A stretch of DNA of 25,485 nucleotides from Flavobacteriales bacterium (GTDB lineage Bacteria > Bacteroidota > Bacteroidia > Flavobacteriales_E > Vicingaceae), in assembly GCA_020635825.1 (NCBI GenBank), contig JACJZA010000028.1:1-25485 (forward strand), read 5' to 3'. The position numbers were made by a program, and so were the translations under genes. Position 1 is the stretch's first letter. Each line of letters starts with the position of its first letter. The notes beneath the pieces are model-generated. The model was not told the DNA's origin. It made no database searches and was given only the letters and a program-made list of their open reading frames with translations. Shown in pieces: positions 7,195 to 16,337 of the stretch.

Positions 7195-8529
7195 TTAATT
7201 ACTAAACCACGCCCTTACAACATCCATACCATTTGCATAAAGCATAAATGTGAGTAACAACAACATTCCTGCTACCTGAGCGTATTCCATAATTTTTTCG
7301 TTGGGCTTTCTTCTGGTAATCATTTCGTAAGTTAAAAACATTACATGACCACCATCTAATGCAGGAATAGGCAATAAATTCATTACAGCTAACATAACAG
7401 AAATTAGAGCGGTTTTTTCCCAAAAGTTTTGCCAATTCCAAACAGCTCCGTATAGTTTACTAATAGAACCAAAGCCTCCTAATTGTTTTACACCGGCTTT
7501 AGAAAAAATTAATTTAAACTGGTCGATGTATCTTTTTAATACATTACCCGTTTTGAAAAATCCGGCAGGAATAGACTCAAAAAATCCATATTTTTTAGTT
7601 TCTATTTCTAAATATTCTAAAGGCGTTCTTCTTCCTACTCCTATCATACCATCATCATTAGGTTGTACTGTTATTTGTATTTCCTCACCATTTCTTTTAA
7701 TTCCAAGCAACACTTCTTCTTTATTTTCTGATGAAAGATAATCTAGAGAATGAACCAACCCGGAAATTTTGTTTCCATTAATTGCAATGATTTCGTCTCC
7801 TTTTAATAATCCAGCTTTTTCAGCAGGCATTCCGGTCATTACAGAATCCACCATAAAAGGACATTCTTCAGCAAAAAGTCCTTTAGTTACTTTATTACTA
7901 ATTACTGTTTCGGCAAAATTTTCAGGAATAGAAACTTGGTAATCACTCCCATTTCTTTCTACTGTAACATTTTTAATATCATCTAAAAGAATAGAAGCCG
8001 TAATCTCTCCATATGTTGTTTCTTCGCCAATAGCTTTACCATCTAAGGCAATAATTTTATCTCCATTTTCAAATCCTATACTTAAAGCTACTGAATCGCA
8101 ATAAACACCATAAGTCGCATTTTTGGCAGGAATATATTTTTCGCCCCACACAAATAAAATCATCGCATAAATAAGAAAAGCCGTAATGACATTTACTATT
8201 ACACCACCCAACATAATAATTAATCGTTGCCAGGTGGGTTTAGAACGAAATTCCCAAGGTTGTGGTTCTTGTTTCATTTGTTCTTTGTCCATGCTTTCAT
8301 CAATCATTCCGGCAATTTTCACATATCCACCTAATGGCAACCAACCAATTCCGTATTCAGTATCACCAATTTTTTTCTTAAATAAGGAAAACCAAGGGTT
8401 AAAAAACAAATAGAAACTTTCTACTTTGGTTTTAAATGCTTTAGCAGCCACAAAATGACCTAATTCATGTAATACTACCAGTATTGAAATTCCGAGTAAA
8501 AGTTGTGCTGCTTGTATAACGTAATCCAT
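7195..8529 (-). CDS. rseP: RseP-type site-2 intramembrane metalloprotease
   Basis: A 444-residue site-2 protease that cleaves transmembrane substrates such as anti-sigma factors and signal peptide remnants within the inner membrane. The zinc motif HELGH lies at residues 21-25 in the first helix, and the third ligand is in the LDG motif at about 391-393 within NLLPIPALDGGH. Two PDZ domains lie between, at about 143-205 and 225-290 (the second with GMPAEKAGLLKGDEIIAING). The last helix is LLLLTFMLYANGM. Length and order match RIP metalloprotease RseP. It follows GSCFA by 51 bases and may be the last gene of the long operon. No anti-sigma factor gene is visible nearby. Confidence 0.95.
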   Translation of the reverse strand: MDYVIQAAQLLLGISILVVLHELGHFVAAKAFKTKVESFYLFFNPWFSLFKKKIGDTEYGIGWLPLGGYVKIAGMIDESMDKEQMKQEPQPWEFRSKPTWQRLIIMLGGVIVNVITAFLIYAMILFVWGEKYIPAKNATYGVYCDSVALSIGFENGDKIIALDGKAIGEETTYGEITASILLDDIKNVTVERNGSDYQVSIPENFAETVISNKVTKGLFAEECPFMVDSVMTGMPAEKAGLLKGDEIIAINGNKISGLVHSLDYLSSENKEEVLLGIKRNGEEIQITVQPNDDGMIGVGRRTPLEYLEIETKKYGFFESIPAGFFKTGNVLKRYIDQFKLIFSKAGVKQLGGFGSISKLYGAVWNWQNFWEKTALISVMLAVMNLLPIPALDGGHVMFLTYEMITRRKPNEKIMEYAQVAGMLLLLTFMLYANGMDVVRAWFSN

Positions 8530-8580
8530 TCTTAATCTTAATTTGAAAAGCGAAATTACTATTTCATTTTCGTTTAGCGC

Positions 8581-9552
8581 TTACTTTTTGTTTTGCGTTA
8601 GTTGTTGGCGTTCATTTTCGAAGTTCAAAAATGTATATTGGTTTTCTATTTCTTGAATGTAAGAAAGTTGTTTTTGAATAAATTGTTGATGTTGTTCACT
8701 CTCAAAATTAAAGGGTTTGTGTTGGGCTGCATTTTGAATTTTTTCAATTTTCTGGATTAATTCTTTTGTGTTTTTATCAAAAAATGCATTTCCAAACTTG
8801 TTCCAAACATAATTGATGGCTTGAGGTGTTGGATGCACCATGTCTTCATTAAAAAAACGATAATCACGTAATTCATCCACCACTATTTCGTAAGCCGGGA
8901 AATAAAAACAATTCTCAAACTGATTGACCAACTCATGTATTGCTAAATGCAAAACACTCTTGCTTAAATTATTTTCGTATAAACCATCTTTAATATGACG
9001 AACAGGACTAACAGTAAACAAAAAATTTATATCCTGATGTTTCTTAATTAAATCAGAAAATGAGGTGATTATTTCATTTACACTAATTAATCTTTTATTG
9101 AAATTGGAAGCCGGTAACTTATGGCAATTTGCCACTATTTCATTTCTTTCTTTATGTTCATAAACCCAAGCCGATCCAAAAGTAAAAATAATAGTTTTTG
9201 TCTTTTTTAATTGAAGGTGAGCATCAGCAATGTTCTTGTTTATCTTTTTTAATGTATCCTCTTTTTGAGGAAATGAAAAATCGCCATGATGATGAAAACT
9301 CAACCATAAATCATTAAAGAAAAACAAATCGTTTTCAGTGTAGGTTTTATTTTCTACTACATCCTTAAACGCGCCGGCTAAAGAAATTGGATTGTAGATA
9401 ATCCCAAATGGATTTACAATGGCAGAGAACTTGTTTTTGTGCAATTGATGTCCAATGTTTTGAGTAAAACATGAACCTAAAAGTAAAACAGGTTGTTGAT
9501 GTGAAATAGAAAAGGTGTATTGCGGAATATTAACCGAAGTAAAAAAATTCAT
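8581..9552 (-). CDS. GSCFA domain protein (SGNH hydrolase-like)
   Basis: A 323-residue protein of the GSCFA family, named for the motif seen here as LLLGSCFTQNIG (GSCF at 26-29). The family is regarded as related to SGNH/GDSL esterases. Further family segments are NPFGIIYNP, FTFGSAWVYEH, FTVSPVRHIKDG and the late EDMVHPTPQAINYVW. The Asp and His of DMVHP are where an SGNH enzyme has its D..H pair. No signal peptide is visible. Reaction and substrate are unknown; deacylation of glycans is a plausible but untested idea. It begins one base after the stop codon of the EnvC-like gene, so the two are surely cotranscribed. Confidence 0.9.
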   Translation of the reverse strand: MNFFTSVNIPQYTFSISHQQPVLLLGSCFTQNIGHQLHKNKFSAIVNPFGIIYNPISLAGAFKDVVENKTYTENDLFFFNDLWLSFHHHGDFSFPQKEDTLKKINKNIADAHLQLKKTKTIIFTFGSAWVYEHKERNEIVANCHKLPASNFNKRLISVNEIITSFSDLIKKHQDINFLFTVSPVRHIKDGLYENNLSKSVLHLAIHELVNQFENCFYFPAYEIVVDELRDYRFFNEDMVHPTPQAINYVWNKFGNAFFDKNTKELIQKIEKIQNAAQHKPFNFESEQHQQFIQKQLSYIQEIENQYTFLNFENERQQLTQNKK

Positions 9553-9553
9553 T

Positions 9554-10780
9554 TTATTTTCTATAAATCCAATATTCAGGATTCAGTTTGGTCATCCCTT
9601 TCCAAATTTCTAAATGAACATCTGTTTTAGAATTTCCTGAATCGTTTACTAAAGTTCCTAAATGCTGTTTGGTATCTACTTTATCACCTTTTTTCACATA
9701 AACTTCACTCATGTAAGAATAAACACTTAAATACTCACCATGTCGAATCATCACTACTTTTCCTTCACCCGGAATAATAGCTACCGAACTAACTTCTCCC
9801 TCAAAAATTGCTCTAGCAATAGCTCCTTTGGTTGTGCTAATATCAATTCCATTATTGTTGACCACAATACCTGTTAAAACAGGGTGTGGGTGTTGTCCAA
9901 AACGTTCAGTAATAACTCCTTCTAAAACTGGCCAAGGTAATTTACCTTTATTAGATGCAAATGAATTAGAAAGCTTTAACGCTTCAGGAGTCATTGGGAA
10001 TCCTTTTGATTCGTTTCCTGCTTTTTTGGCAGCTTCTCTGGCTTTTCTAATTTCTTCTTCTATTATTTTTTGAATGGCTTTTTGTAATTTGTTTGCAGCT
10101 TCTTGTTTTTTAGCTAAATCTTGTTTTAGTTGTTTTTCTTTTCCTTGTAAAGATTTAACTACATTTTCTTTTTCAACTTGTTCTACTGCTAACTTTTGTT
10201 TCTCTTGTTCTTCCAATGAAAGAAGTGCTATTTTTTCTTGTTTAGCTTGGTCTAATTCGGTGATTTTTTGTTTTAAATCTTGTTGTGTTTTTACAATGGC
10301 GTTCGCTTGATTTTTCCTAAAATCAGAATACTGTTGAAGGTATTTTAACCGTTTGTATGCCTGATTAAAACTATTTGAAGCAAAAATAAACATGATTTTA
10401 TCATAGCTATTTTTATGTAAATAGGCATAATAAATCATTTTAGCATATTCATCTTTCAGCTTCTTTAAGTCAGCTTCCAAAACTTCAATGTCATCAATAT
10501 TTTTTTTAATCTGGTTATTGTAGAGTCTAACTTCTGAGTTTAAAGCAGAAATTAAGCCTTGTCGAGCATTGATTTTACTTTTTAGTTTTAGTAACTCATC
10601 CAACGATAATTCTTTCGATTTTTGAGTTTCGTTTAATAGTTTATTGGTGAGTGATATCTCTTTTTGAAGTTCTTTCTTTTTAGCTTCTAATTCATTTTTT
10701 GTTTGTGCAAAAGAATTTTCTGAAATCAGAAAAGATACGGCAACCAATATGTAAATAAAATATTTACTGAACTTGCTCAT
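9554..10780 (-). CDS. EnvC-like murein hydrolase activator with degenerate LytM/M23 domain
   Basis: A 408-residue exported protein: signal peptide (about 1-25), long coiled coil (about 28-250), then a LytM/M23 fold (about 285-405). The metal site of active M23 peptidases is eroded. The HxxxD motif has Asn309 for His with Asp313 kept. The HxH motif reads Asp387-Val-His389, with only the second His left. The expected YxHL reads YSYM. Coiled coil plus inactive LytM is the layout of E. coli EnvC, which activates amidases at the division site rather than cutting peptidoglycan itself. It overlaps the DUF4292 gene by 17 bases and is followed after one base by GSCFA. An automatic call of active endopeptidase would be wrong. 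Confidence 0.9.
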   Translation of the reverse strand: MSKFSKYFIYILVAVSFLISENSFAQTKNELEAKKKELQKEISLTNKLLNETQKSKELSLDELLKLKSKINARQGLISALNSEVRLYNNQIKKNIDDIEVLEADLKKLKDEYAKMIYYAYLHKNSYDKIMFIFASNSFNQAYKRLKYLQQYSDFRKNQANAIVKTQQDLKQKITELDQAKQEKIALLSLEEQEKQKLAVEQVEKENVVKSLQGKEKQLKQDLAKKQEAANKLQKAIQKIIEEEIRKAREAAKKAGNESKGFPMTPEALKLSNSFASNKGKLPWPVLEGVITERFGQHPHPVLTGIVVNNNGIDISTTKGAIARAIFEGEVSSVAIIPGEGKVVMIRHGEYLSVYSYMSEVYVKKGDKVDTKQHLGTLVNDSGNSKTDVHLEIWKGMTKLNPEYWIYRK

Positions 10781-11582
10781 ATTTAGAAGGTATTTTAAAT
10801 GAAAAACTCAATTCTTTATTCAATGTTACTTTGTTGTAATTTACACTAATTGTAAGGTTTTTTTTGGCCTCTATGCTAAATTGCAACTTGTGAGGAAATA
10901 ATTGTTCGTCAATTAGTTGATAATCTGAAAAAGTAGAATGAAGAGATTGGTCTCTTTCAGGGTCGTGAAGTAAAAGCTCTACTATTTTCATATTTTCGGG
11001 TGAAAGCCATATTATTTGAGTTTGTTCTTTTATTTTTTCTTTATCTTTTCTCAAATCTTTTTTCACCTTCCTTTTCTTTTCAGTACCTATAAAATAAAGA
11101 TCCTTTTTCCTATCAATAGAAGTTCTAATTTTTTCGTTTTTTTCAAAATCAATACTATTTCCAACTAATAAAGCTTGTAGCATATCATAATCTAAATCTA
11201 CATTAAAGGTTTTATTGATATATGAAAAGTCTCCTTTAAAGTATTCTGATTTCACTCTATTCATAAAAATTATCGAATCTTGAGTAATCAATGCTCTAGC
11301 CATTTCAATACCTAATAAAGGTGTAATAGAAACCCAAATGGCACTGTCTTTTTGAATTCTTACGTGAACCTTAAAAGAAGTAGTTTTTTCGTCCACAACA
11401 TCTATTTCAGCTTTTGCAGATAAGGAATTAAAGTCAAAAGTATTTTGGTCTATAAAATCCAACAATTCTTTGGTTGAATAATGCTCCAACTTCACTTTTG
11501 TAACTTCTTCAGGAGTTTTACAAGCTACCCAACTCAACAAAAAAACAATAATAAAATATTTTACTCCTGTAATCTTATTCAT
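10764..11582 (-). CDS. DUF4292 lipoprotein, LolB-like fold suspected
   Basis: A 272-residue lipoprotein from the ATG at 11582; an upstream in-frame TTG at 11600 would put six extra residues before the signal and is unlikely. The lipobox is SWVAC with Cys21. The mature part is rich in beta strands: FNSLSAKAEIDV, FKVHVRIQKDSAIWVSITP, LLGIEMARALITQDSIIFM, then a charged insert of about 20 Lys-rich residues and further strands to the end. This matches DUF4292 of Bacteroidota. The strand order and the SITPLLGIE segment recall the LolA/LolB lipoprotein carrier fold, which would suit a lipoprotein-insertion role, but that is inference. It overlaps the TPR lipoprotein gene by 8 bases and the EnvC-like gene by 17. 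Confidence 0.85.
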   Translation of the reverse strand: MNKITGVKYFIIVFLLSWVACKTPEEVTKVKLEHYSTKELLDFIDQNTFDFNSLSAKAEIDVVDEKTTSFKVHVRIQKDSAIWVSITPLLGIEMARALITQDSIIFMNRVKSEYFKGDFSYINKTFNVDLDYDMLQALLVGNSIDFEKNEKIRTSIDRKKDLYFIGTEKKRKVKKDLRKDKEKIKEQTQIIWLSPENMKIVELLLHDPERDQSLHSTFSDYQLIDEQLFPHKLQFSIEAKKNLTISVNYNKVTLNKELSFSFKIPSKYEQVQ

Positions 11583-13323
11583 ACAATTTTTTATCGGCAA
11601 TCTTTTTTTCTAAAAGGTCGGAACCATCACCTATTGTTTTTGCTTTTTGCCAAAACTCTAATGCTTTTTCCATATTGTTCAACTTAGCATGTACATCTCC
11701 TAAATGTTCAAAAATAACTGCATTTTTATCACCACCATTTTGAATTGCCTTTTCTAACCATTCTTTTGCTGCGATGTACTTACCTTGTTTATATAAAATC
11801 CAAGCATAAGTGTCTTCATAATTGGGTTGATTAGGCTCTAATTCATTAGCTTTTGCAGAAAGCTGTTCTGCTCTTTCAAGGTTTTCTGAACGCAATGACA
11901 GGTAATAACTGTAATTATTTAGTACAAAAATATTATTAGGTTCTATTTCCAACGCTTTTTCATAAAATGTATCGGAATCTTTATAGTTTTTTAACTGATT
12001 GTTTACATCTCCTAAATTGGCATAAAATTGTGCTAACAAGGTAGGGTTGTCAATTACATAGTCTTTTCCAATATTTAAATATTCAGCTGCTTCCTTATAG
12101 TCTTTCTTTTGAATATTAGCAACTCCATAAAAAAAATAAAAAATAGGTTGGCTGGGAAATAACTCTAGCGCCGATTTACTATGAAGTAGCATTTCATCAT
12201 AATTTTGAAGTTCAGCTTCAATCAACATCACTTGGCTCCATATTGCAAACCTTGAGCTGTCTAATTCAATTGCTTTTAAATAATTCTCTTTTGCTCCTTC
12301 AATCTTTTTTTCACGATAAAGAAAATCGGCATAAATGGTGTATGATTTTGCATCTTTTGGATGCTGCTCAATTAAAATTTTATTTAATTCAAAAGCTTCT
12401 TTTTTTAAATCGGAATCATTCTCGCTTAAACTATAGTAAGAAAGTAGAATTTGCATTTTAGAATCGATTTCAAAATCTTTATTTTCAAATACTTGTTTTA
12501 TCTCGCTAAATGCTTTTTCTTTTTCACCTTTTGCTCTGTAATAATCATATAAAGCCAAGTGTGTATAAGTATTTGCAGGATCTTTTTCTAAAATTTCTTG
12601 AAAAATTTGAAAAGATTCTTCTTCTCTGTTATTAGCTAAATAAAGATCGGCTAAATAAACTTTGTATCTAATTTCATCAGGATTAGAATCTATTAACTTT
12701 TGAATTTCTTGAGCTGCTTTTTCAATGTTATTGAGCTTAACATACACTTTTTCTTTTTGTAAAGATATTTCCTCAGTAATACCTATTTTATTTTCTAATA
12801 AATCATAGCTTTTTAATGCTTCATTATAGTTCCCAATATAAAGCTGCATTCCAGCAATATCATAATACAAATCAATCTGTTCGGGATTTTGTTCAACTAA
12901 TATTTTGTATTGCTTAATAGCTTCATCAGTATTACCTATTTTTTGAGCAACATAGGCATAAAAATATCTATACCAATAATTTTTAGTATCTAATTCAACA
13001 GCTTTTTTTGCATTCTCGAAAGCTAAATTATTTTGATTGGCATAATCATAAATTTTAGCAATTTCATAATAAGGGGTGGGTTCAGAAGGCACTTTTAATA
13101 TACACTCATTAAACAAACCCGCAGCTATTTGATAATTACCTAATAGCTTTTCTTTATTAGCATTGAAAAAAATAAACTCATATTCTCTTTTTTCTAAATC
13201 AGATAAATCAGCTATTTTTTTTCCATTCTTAGATGATGGTTTACTTGTTTGAACCTTTTCTGGTGTTGAGCAGCCTAAAAGAATCAAAAAACTAAAAAAT
13301 GATATGTATATAAAATATTTCAT
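11575..13323 (-). CDS. TPR-repeat lipoprotein
   Basis: About 582 residues from the ATG at 13323; an in-frame TTG twelve bases upstream is less likely. The signal ends in the lipobox ILLGC with Cys18, so it should be anchored in the envelope. The remainder is almost wholly tetratricopeptide repeats, a dozen or more, with typical units such as YYEIAKIYDYANQNNLAFENAKKAVELD in pieces and, near the C-terminus, DTYAWILYKQGKYIAAKEWL and EHLGDVHAKLNNMEKALEFW. Such solenoids act as protein-binding scaffolds. It sits between the sugar nucleotidyltransferase and the DUF4292 lipoprotein and overlaps the latter by 8 bases. A scaffold for envelope assembly is likely, but the partner is unknown. Confidence 0.9.
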   Translation of the reverse strand: MKYFIYISFFSFLILLGCSTPEKVQTSKPSSKNGKKIADLSDLEKREYEFIFFNANKEKLLGNYQIAAGLFNECILKVPSEPTPYYEIAKIYDYANQNNLAFENAKKAVELDTKNYWYRYFYAYVAQKIGNTDEAIKQYKILVEQNPEQIDLYYDIAGMQLYIGNYNEALKSYDLLENKIGITEEISLQKEKVYVKLNNIEKAAQEIQKLIDSNPDEIRYKVYLADLYLANNREEESFQIFQEILEKDPANTYTHLALYDYYRAKGEKEKAFSEIKQVFENKDFEIDSKMQILLSYYSLSENDSDLKKEAFELNKILIEQHPKDAKSYTIYADFLYREKKIEGAKENYLKAIELDSSRFAIWSQVMLIEAELQNYDEMLLHSKSALELFPSQPIFYFFYGVANIQKKDYKEAAEYLNIGKDYVIDNPTLLAQFYANLGDVNNQLKNYKDSDTFYEKALEIEPNNIFVLNNYSYYLSLRSENLERAEQLSAKANELEPNQPNYEDTYAWILYKQGKYIAAKEWLEKAIQNGGDKNAVIFEHLGDVHAKLNNMEKALEFWQKAKTIGDGSDLLEKKIADKKLYE

Positions 13324-13349
13324 TAGGCTGAACAAATGTTCTTTTTCAG

Positions 13350-14351
13350 TTAATTAATTTCGTTGTAATCTCCTATGCTTAGTTCTTGTGAATTATTATT
13401 AATCATCACATAATTTCCAATCATAGAATTGTTTAAATCAGAGTTTTTAATTATTGAATTGGTTTGAATGATGGTATTTACAATTTTAGAATCCTCAATT
13501 ACACAATTGTCACCTATAGAAACATGAGGTCCAATTGTAGCGTTTTTTAATTGTACATTTTTTCCAATAAAACAAGGTTCAATGATATGAGAAGCTTCAC
13601 TTTTCAGAGAGCTGTCAATTAAATTTTCATTTTTGGTATTTTCTAATACCCTTTGGTTGGTATACACAGTTGCTTTATAATTTCCACAATCTAACCATTC
13701 AATTACTTTTCCGGGAACAAATTTTGTGCCTTTCTGTTTCATATTTTCAAGTGCATTAGTTAATTGATATTCTCCTTTTTCTTTGATATCATTATCAATT
13801 AAATACTGAAGTTCATCTTTTAAATAAGCACCATCTTTGAAGTAATAAATTCCTATGATAGCCAAGTCGGAAACAAACTCTTTTGGCTTTTCTACAAAAT
13901 CAGTTATCTCATTGGCATCATTTAATTTTACTACTCCAAAAGCACTTGGGTCGTCAATTTGATTTACCCAAATAATTCCATCAGCACTATTATCTAAAGT
14001 AAAATCTGCTCTAAAAAGTGTATCCGCAAAAGCTACTACTAAATTACCTTTTAAACTTTCTTTGGCGCATAAAATAGCATGAGCTGTACCTAACGCTTCC
14101 TCTTGATAATATATACTTCCTTTTGCTCCTAAATTTTCAGCAACAGCTACCAAATCTTTTTCAACTTGCTCGCCAAAATCTCCAATAATAAAAGCTATTT
14201 CATCAACAGGTTCTCCACATACTTTTGCAATGTCTTCTACTAATCTTTGAACGATAGGTTTTCCTGCTACTGGGACAAGTGGTTTAGGGATGGTTAATGT
14301 GTGAGGTCTTAAACGTGAACCTCTTCCAGCCATTGGAACTATTATTTTCAT
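13350..14351 (-). CDS. Sugar-phosphate nucleotidyltransferase with left-handed beta-helix tail
   Basis: A 333-residue enzyme that joins a sugar 1-phosphate with an NTP to give an NDP-sugar. The Rossmann-like N-terminal domain begins with MKIIVPMAGRGSRLRPHT and carries the G.GSR nucleotide loop and the PKPLVPVAGKPI element. The sugar-binding VEKP lies at about residues 173-176. From about residue 245 the sequence turns into hexapeptide-type repeats (CFIGKNV, ATIGPHVSIGDNCVIEDS, NTIIQTNSII), forming a short left-handed beta-helix. The acceptor sugar and base cannot be told from the sequence; glucose-1-phosphate with UTP or dTTP are the usual cases. The flippase two genes upstream suggests use in surface glycan synthesis. 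Confidence 0.9.
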   Translation of the reverse strand: MKIIVPMAGRGSRLRPHTLTIPKPLVPVAGKPIVQRLVEDIAKVCGEPVDEIAFIIGDFGEQVEKDLVAVAENLGAKGSIYYQEEALGTAHAILCAKESLKGNLVVAFADTLFRADFTLDNSADGIIWVNQIDDPSAFGVVKLNDANEITDFVEKPKEFVSDLAIIGIYYFKDGAYLKDELQYLIDNDIKEKGEYQLTNALENMKQKGTKFVPGKVIEWLDCGNYKATVYTNQRVLENTKNENLIDSSLKSEASHIIEPCFIGKNVQLKNATIGPHVSIGDNCVIEDSKIVNTIIQTNSIIKNSDLNNSMIGNYVMINNNSQELSIGDYNEIN

Positions 14352-14374
14352 CTAATTATTCTTTTAGTCAATTA

Positions 14375-14809
14375 TTATTTTTTTCCGGTACTTCCAAACC
14401 CACCAGCTCCTCTATCAGTTTCTGATAATTCTTCTACCAATTCCCATTCTGCTTGCTCATGCTTTGCTATTACCATTTGTGCTATTCTTTCACCATCCTC
14501 GATAGTAAAATCATCATTCGATAAATTCACTAAAATCACTCCTATTTCTCCCCTGTAATCTGCATCAATCGTCCCCGGTGTATTTAAAACTGTTATTCCA
14601 TTTTTAAATGCCAATCCACTTCTTGGTCTCACTTGTGCTTCATAACCGATAGGCAATTCTATAAATAAACCTGTTTTAATAAGAGCTCTTTGCAAGGGTT
14701 TTAATATTACAGGTGAATCTATATTTGCTCTCAAATCAACACCAGCTGATGCTTCAGTTCCATAATGAGGAAGAGGATGTTTTGAATTATTTACAATTTT
14801 TATTTGCAT
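14375..14809 (-). CDS. dut: dUTP diphosphatase (dUTPase)
   Basis: A 144-residue trimeric-type dUTPase that hydrolyses dUTP to dUMP and diphosphate, keeping uracil out of DNA and feeding dTMP synthesis. All five motifs are present: ASAGVDLRA at 20-28, PRSGLA at 62-67, GTIDADYRGEIG at 79-90 with catalytic Asp82 and the substrate-stacking Tyr85, GERIAQMVI at 106-114, and the glycine-rich RGAGGFGSTG at 133-142. The protein is full length. It lies 21 bases after the flippase gene and 23 bases before the nucleotidyltransferase gene, clearly within the same operon, although its task is nucleotide housekeeping. Confidence 0.97.
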   Translation of the reverse strand: MQIKIVNNSKHPLPHYGTEASAGVDLRANIDSPVILKPLQRALIKTGLFIELPIGYEAQVRPRSGLAFKNGITVLNTPGTIDADYRGEIGVILVNLSNDDFTIEDGERIAQMVIAKHEQAEWELVEELSETDRGAGGFGSTGKK

Positions 14810-14830
14810 TGTTTGTAAAATTAAAGGAGT

Positions 14831-16318
14831 CTAAATTACCACTTTTTTTGGTCTTTCTAAATAGTAGACTAAAGCTAAAAAACTAACCACCACCAATGAA
14901 TGAATTACATATTTTAAAGCTCCTGAAAAACTCCAAAAATCGATTAAAAGATATAATACAAAAGATAATCCTAAATAGAAAAATACCTTCTTTAAATCAT
15001 ATTTTATGGGGTAAAATTTTCTACTAAGAATAAAAGAAAGCAACATCATAGAGAAATAACAAATCAAGGTTGCCCAAGCCGATCCTACATACCCATAAAT
15101 GGGAATCCAAATGTAATTTAAGAGAATAGTTAGTATGGCTCCAAACAAACCAATGTATGCTCCAAACTTCGTTTTTCCACTTAATTTATACCAAATAGAT
15201 TGATTATAATAAATTCCCAAACTAATGTTTGCCAACATTAAAATTGGAACTACTTTTAATCCTTCCCAATAATCTTCATTTGGAATAAAATATTTAACCA
15301 CATCCATAAACAACATCACTCCTAAAAATATAACCGAACAAACTATTACGAAGTATGTCATTACTTTTGAATATGTTTCTTTTGCATTTTTCTCTTTTTC
15401 CTGAGCAAAGAAAAAAGGTTCCGCAGCATATCTAAAAGCCTGAATAAATAAAGTAATGATGATGGATACTTTGTAACAAGCTCCATAAATACCCAACTGA
15501 GATAAAGTCTCTTTTTCGCCTAATGTATCAAACAACATTCTCTTGAGCATAATCCTATCTATTGTTTCATTAACTATCCCTGCCAATCCAAAAACCAATA
15601 ATGGCAATGCATATACAAACATTTTTTTGAGCAGTTTAAATTCAAAACCATAACGTGCATGAAACATTTCAGGAATTAAAATGACAAATTTTACGATGCT
15701 GGCAACTAAATTCGAAATAAAAACATAACCCACTCCTATGTCTGGATTATAAAATGTATTAATTAACCAATTCGTTGTTCCTTCAGCATAAAGTGGGCGA
15801 CAATAAGCCAGAAAAAACAAATTGAGTCCCACAAAAACAATAATATTTGCAAAGTTTGCTACAGCAAATTTAATTGCTTTATGTTCTGCCCTGAGTTTTG
15901 CCAACGGAATTGAAGATACAGCATCTAGACCCACAATAATTGCAAACCAAGTAACAAATTCTTTATTATGAGGATATTTTAGCCAATTTGAAATGGGTTG
16001 ATTGAATAAAAATGCAAAGGCTATAAATAAAAAAGAACTAAATAATAATGAATAAATTATACTTGTATAAACTTTCCTTTTGTCTTCATCTTGTAAAGTG
16101 GAAAATCTAAAAAATGCTGTTTCCATCCCATAAGTTAGAAATACCACCAAAAAAGCGACATAAGAGTACATCTCAGTAATAATTCCATATTGGTCGGTTG
16201 TAAATTTTGCCGCACCAATATAAATTGGAACCATAAACCAAGTAAGCAACCTGCCTATAATGGAAGTAAGCCCATAAATAGCTGTTTGTCCAGCTAATTT
16301 TTTTAAAGGATTGGTCAT
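14831..16318 (-). CDS. Polysaccharide flippase (Wzx/MATE-like, MOP superfamily)
   Basis: A 495-residue integral membrane protein with about 12-14 hydrophobic helices along its whole length. It starts with LKKLAGQTAIYGLTSIIGRLL, a typical opening of oligosaccharide flippases of Bacteroidota. It contains an FRYAAEPFFFAQEK segment after the central helices, as seen in this MOP-superfamily branch. It should turn lipid-linked glycan units across the inner membrane. The substrate cannot be read from the sequence; an O-antigen, teichuronic-like or glycoprotein glycan are all possible. It follows the crotonase gene by 19 bases and precedes dut by 21. Confidence 0.9.
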   Translation of the reverse strand: MTNPLKKLAGQTAIYGLTSIIGRLLTWFMVPIYIGAAKFTTDQYGIITEMYSYVAFLVVFLTYGMETAFFRFSTLQDEDKRKVYTSIIYSLLFSSFLFIAFAFLFNQPISNWLKYPHNKEFVTWFAIIVGLDAVSSIPLAKLRAEHKAIKFAVANFANIIVFVGLNLFFLAYCRPLYAEGTTNWLINTFYNPDIGVGYVFISNLVASIVKFVILIPEMFHARYGFEFKLLKKMFVYALPLLVFGLAGIVNETIDRIMLKRMLFDTLGEKETLSQLGIYGACYKVSIIITLFIQAFRYAAEPFFFAQEKEKNAKETYSKVMTYFVIVCSVIFLGVMLFMDVVKYFIPNEDYWEGLKVVPILMLANISLGIYYNQSIWYKLSGKTKFGAYIGLFGAILTILLNYIWIPIYGYVGSAWATLICYFSMMLLSFILSRKFYPIKYDLKKVFFYLGLSFVLYLLIDFWSFSGALKYVIHSLVVVSFLALVYYLERPKKVVI

Positions 16319-16337
16319 TAATTTATATTCAACTTAA

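Noticed and set aside
7202..7441. Second minus-strand frame inside rseP
   Set aside because: It overlaps the conserved LDG motif region of rseP in another frame; the rseP frame is complete, so this is a shadow and not a frameshift.
9554..9950. Active M23 endopeptidase
   Set aside because: Key His residues of HxxxD, HxH and YxHL are replaced, so catalytic activity is not expected.
13321..13335. TTG starts for the TPR lipoprotein and similarly for the DUF4292 and WG-repeat genes
   Set aside because: An ATG directly before the Lys or Asn-Lys of the signal peptide lies 6-18 bases downstream in each case and gives a normal signal sequence.
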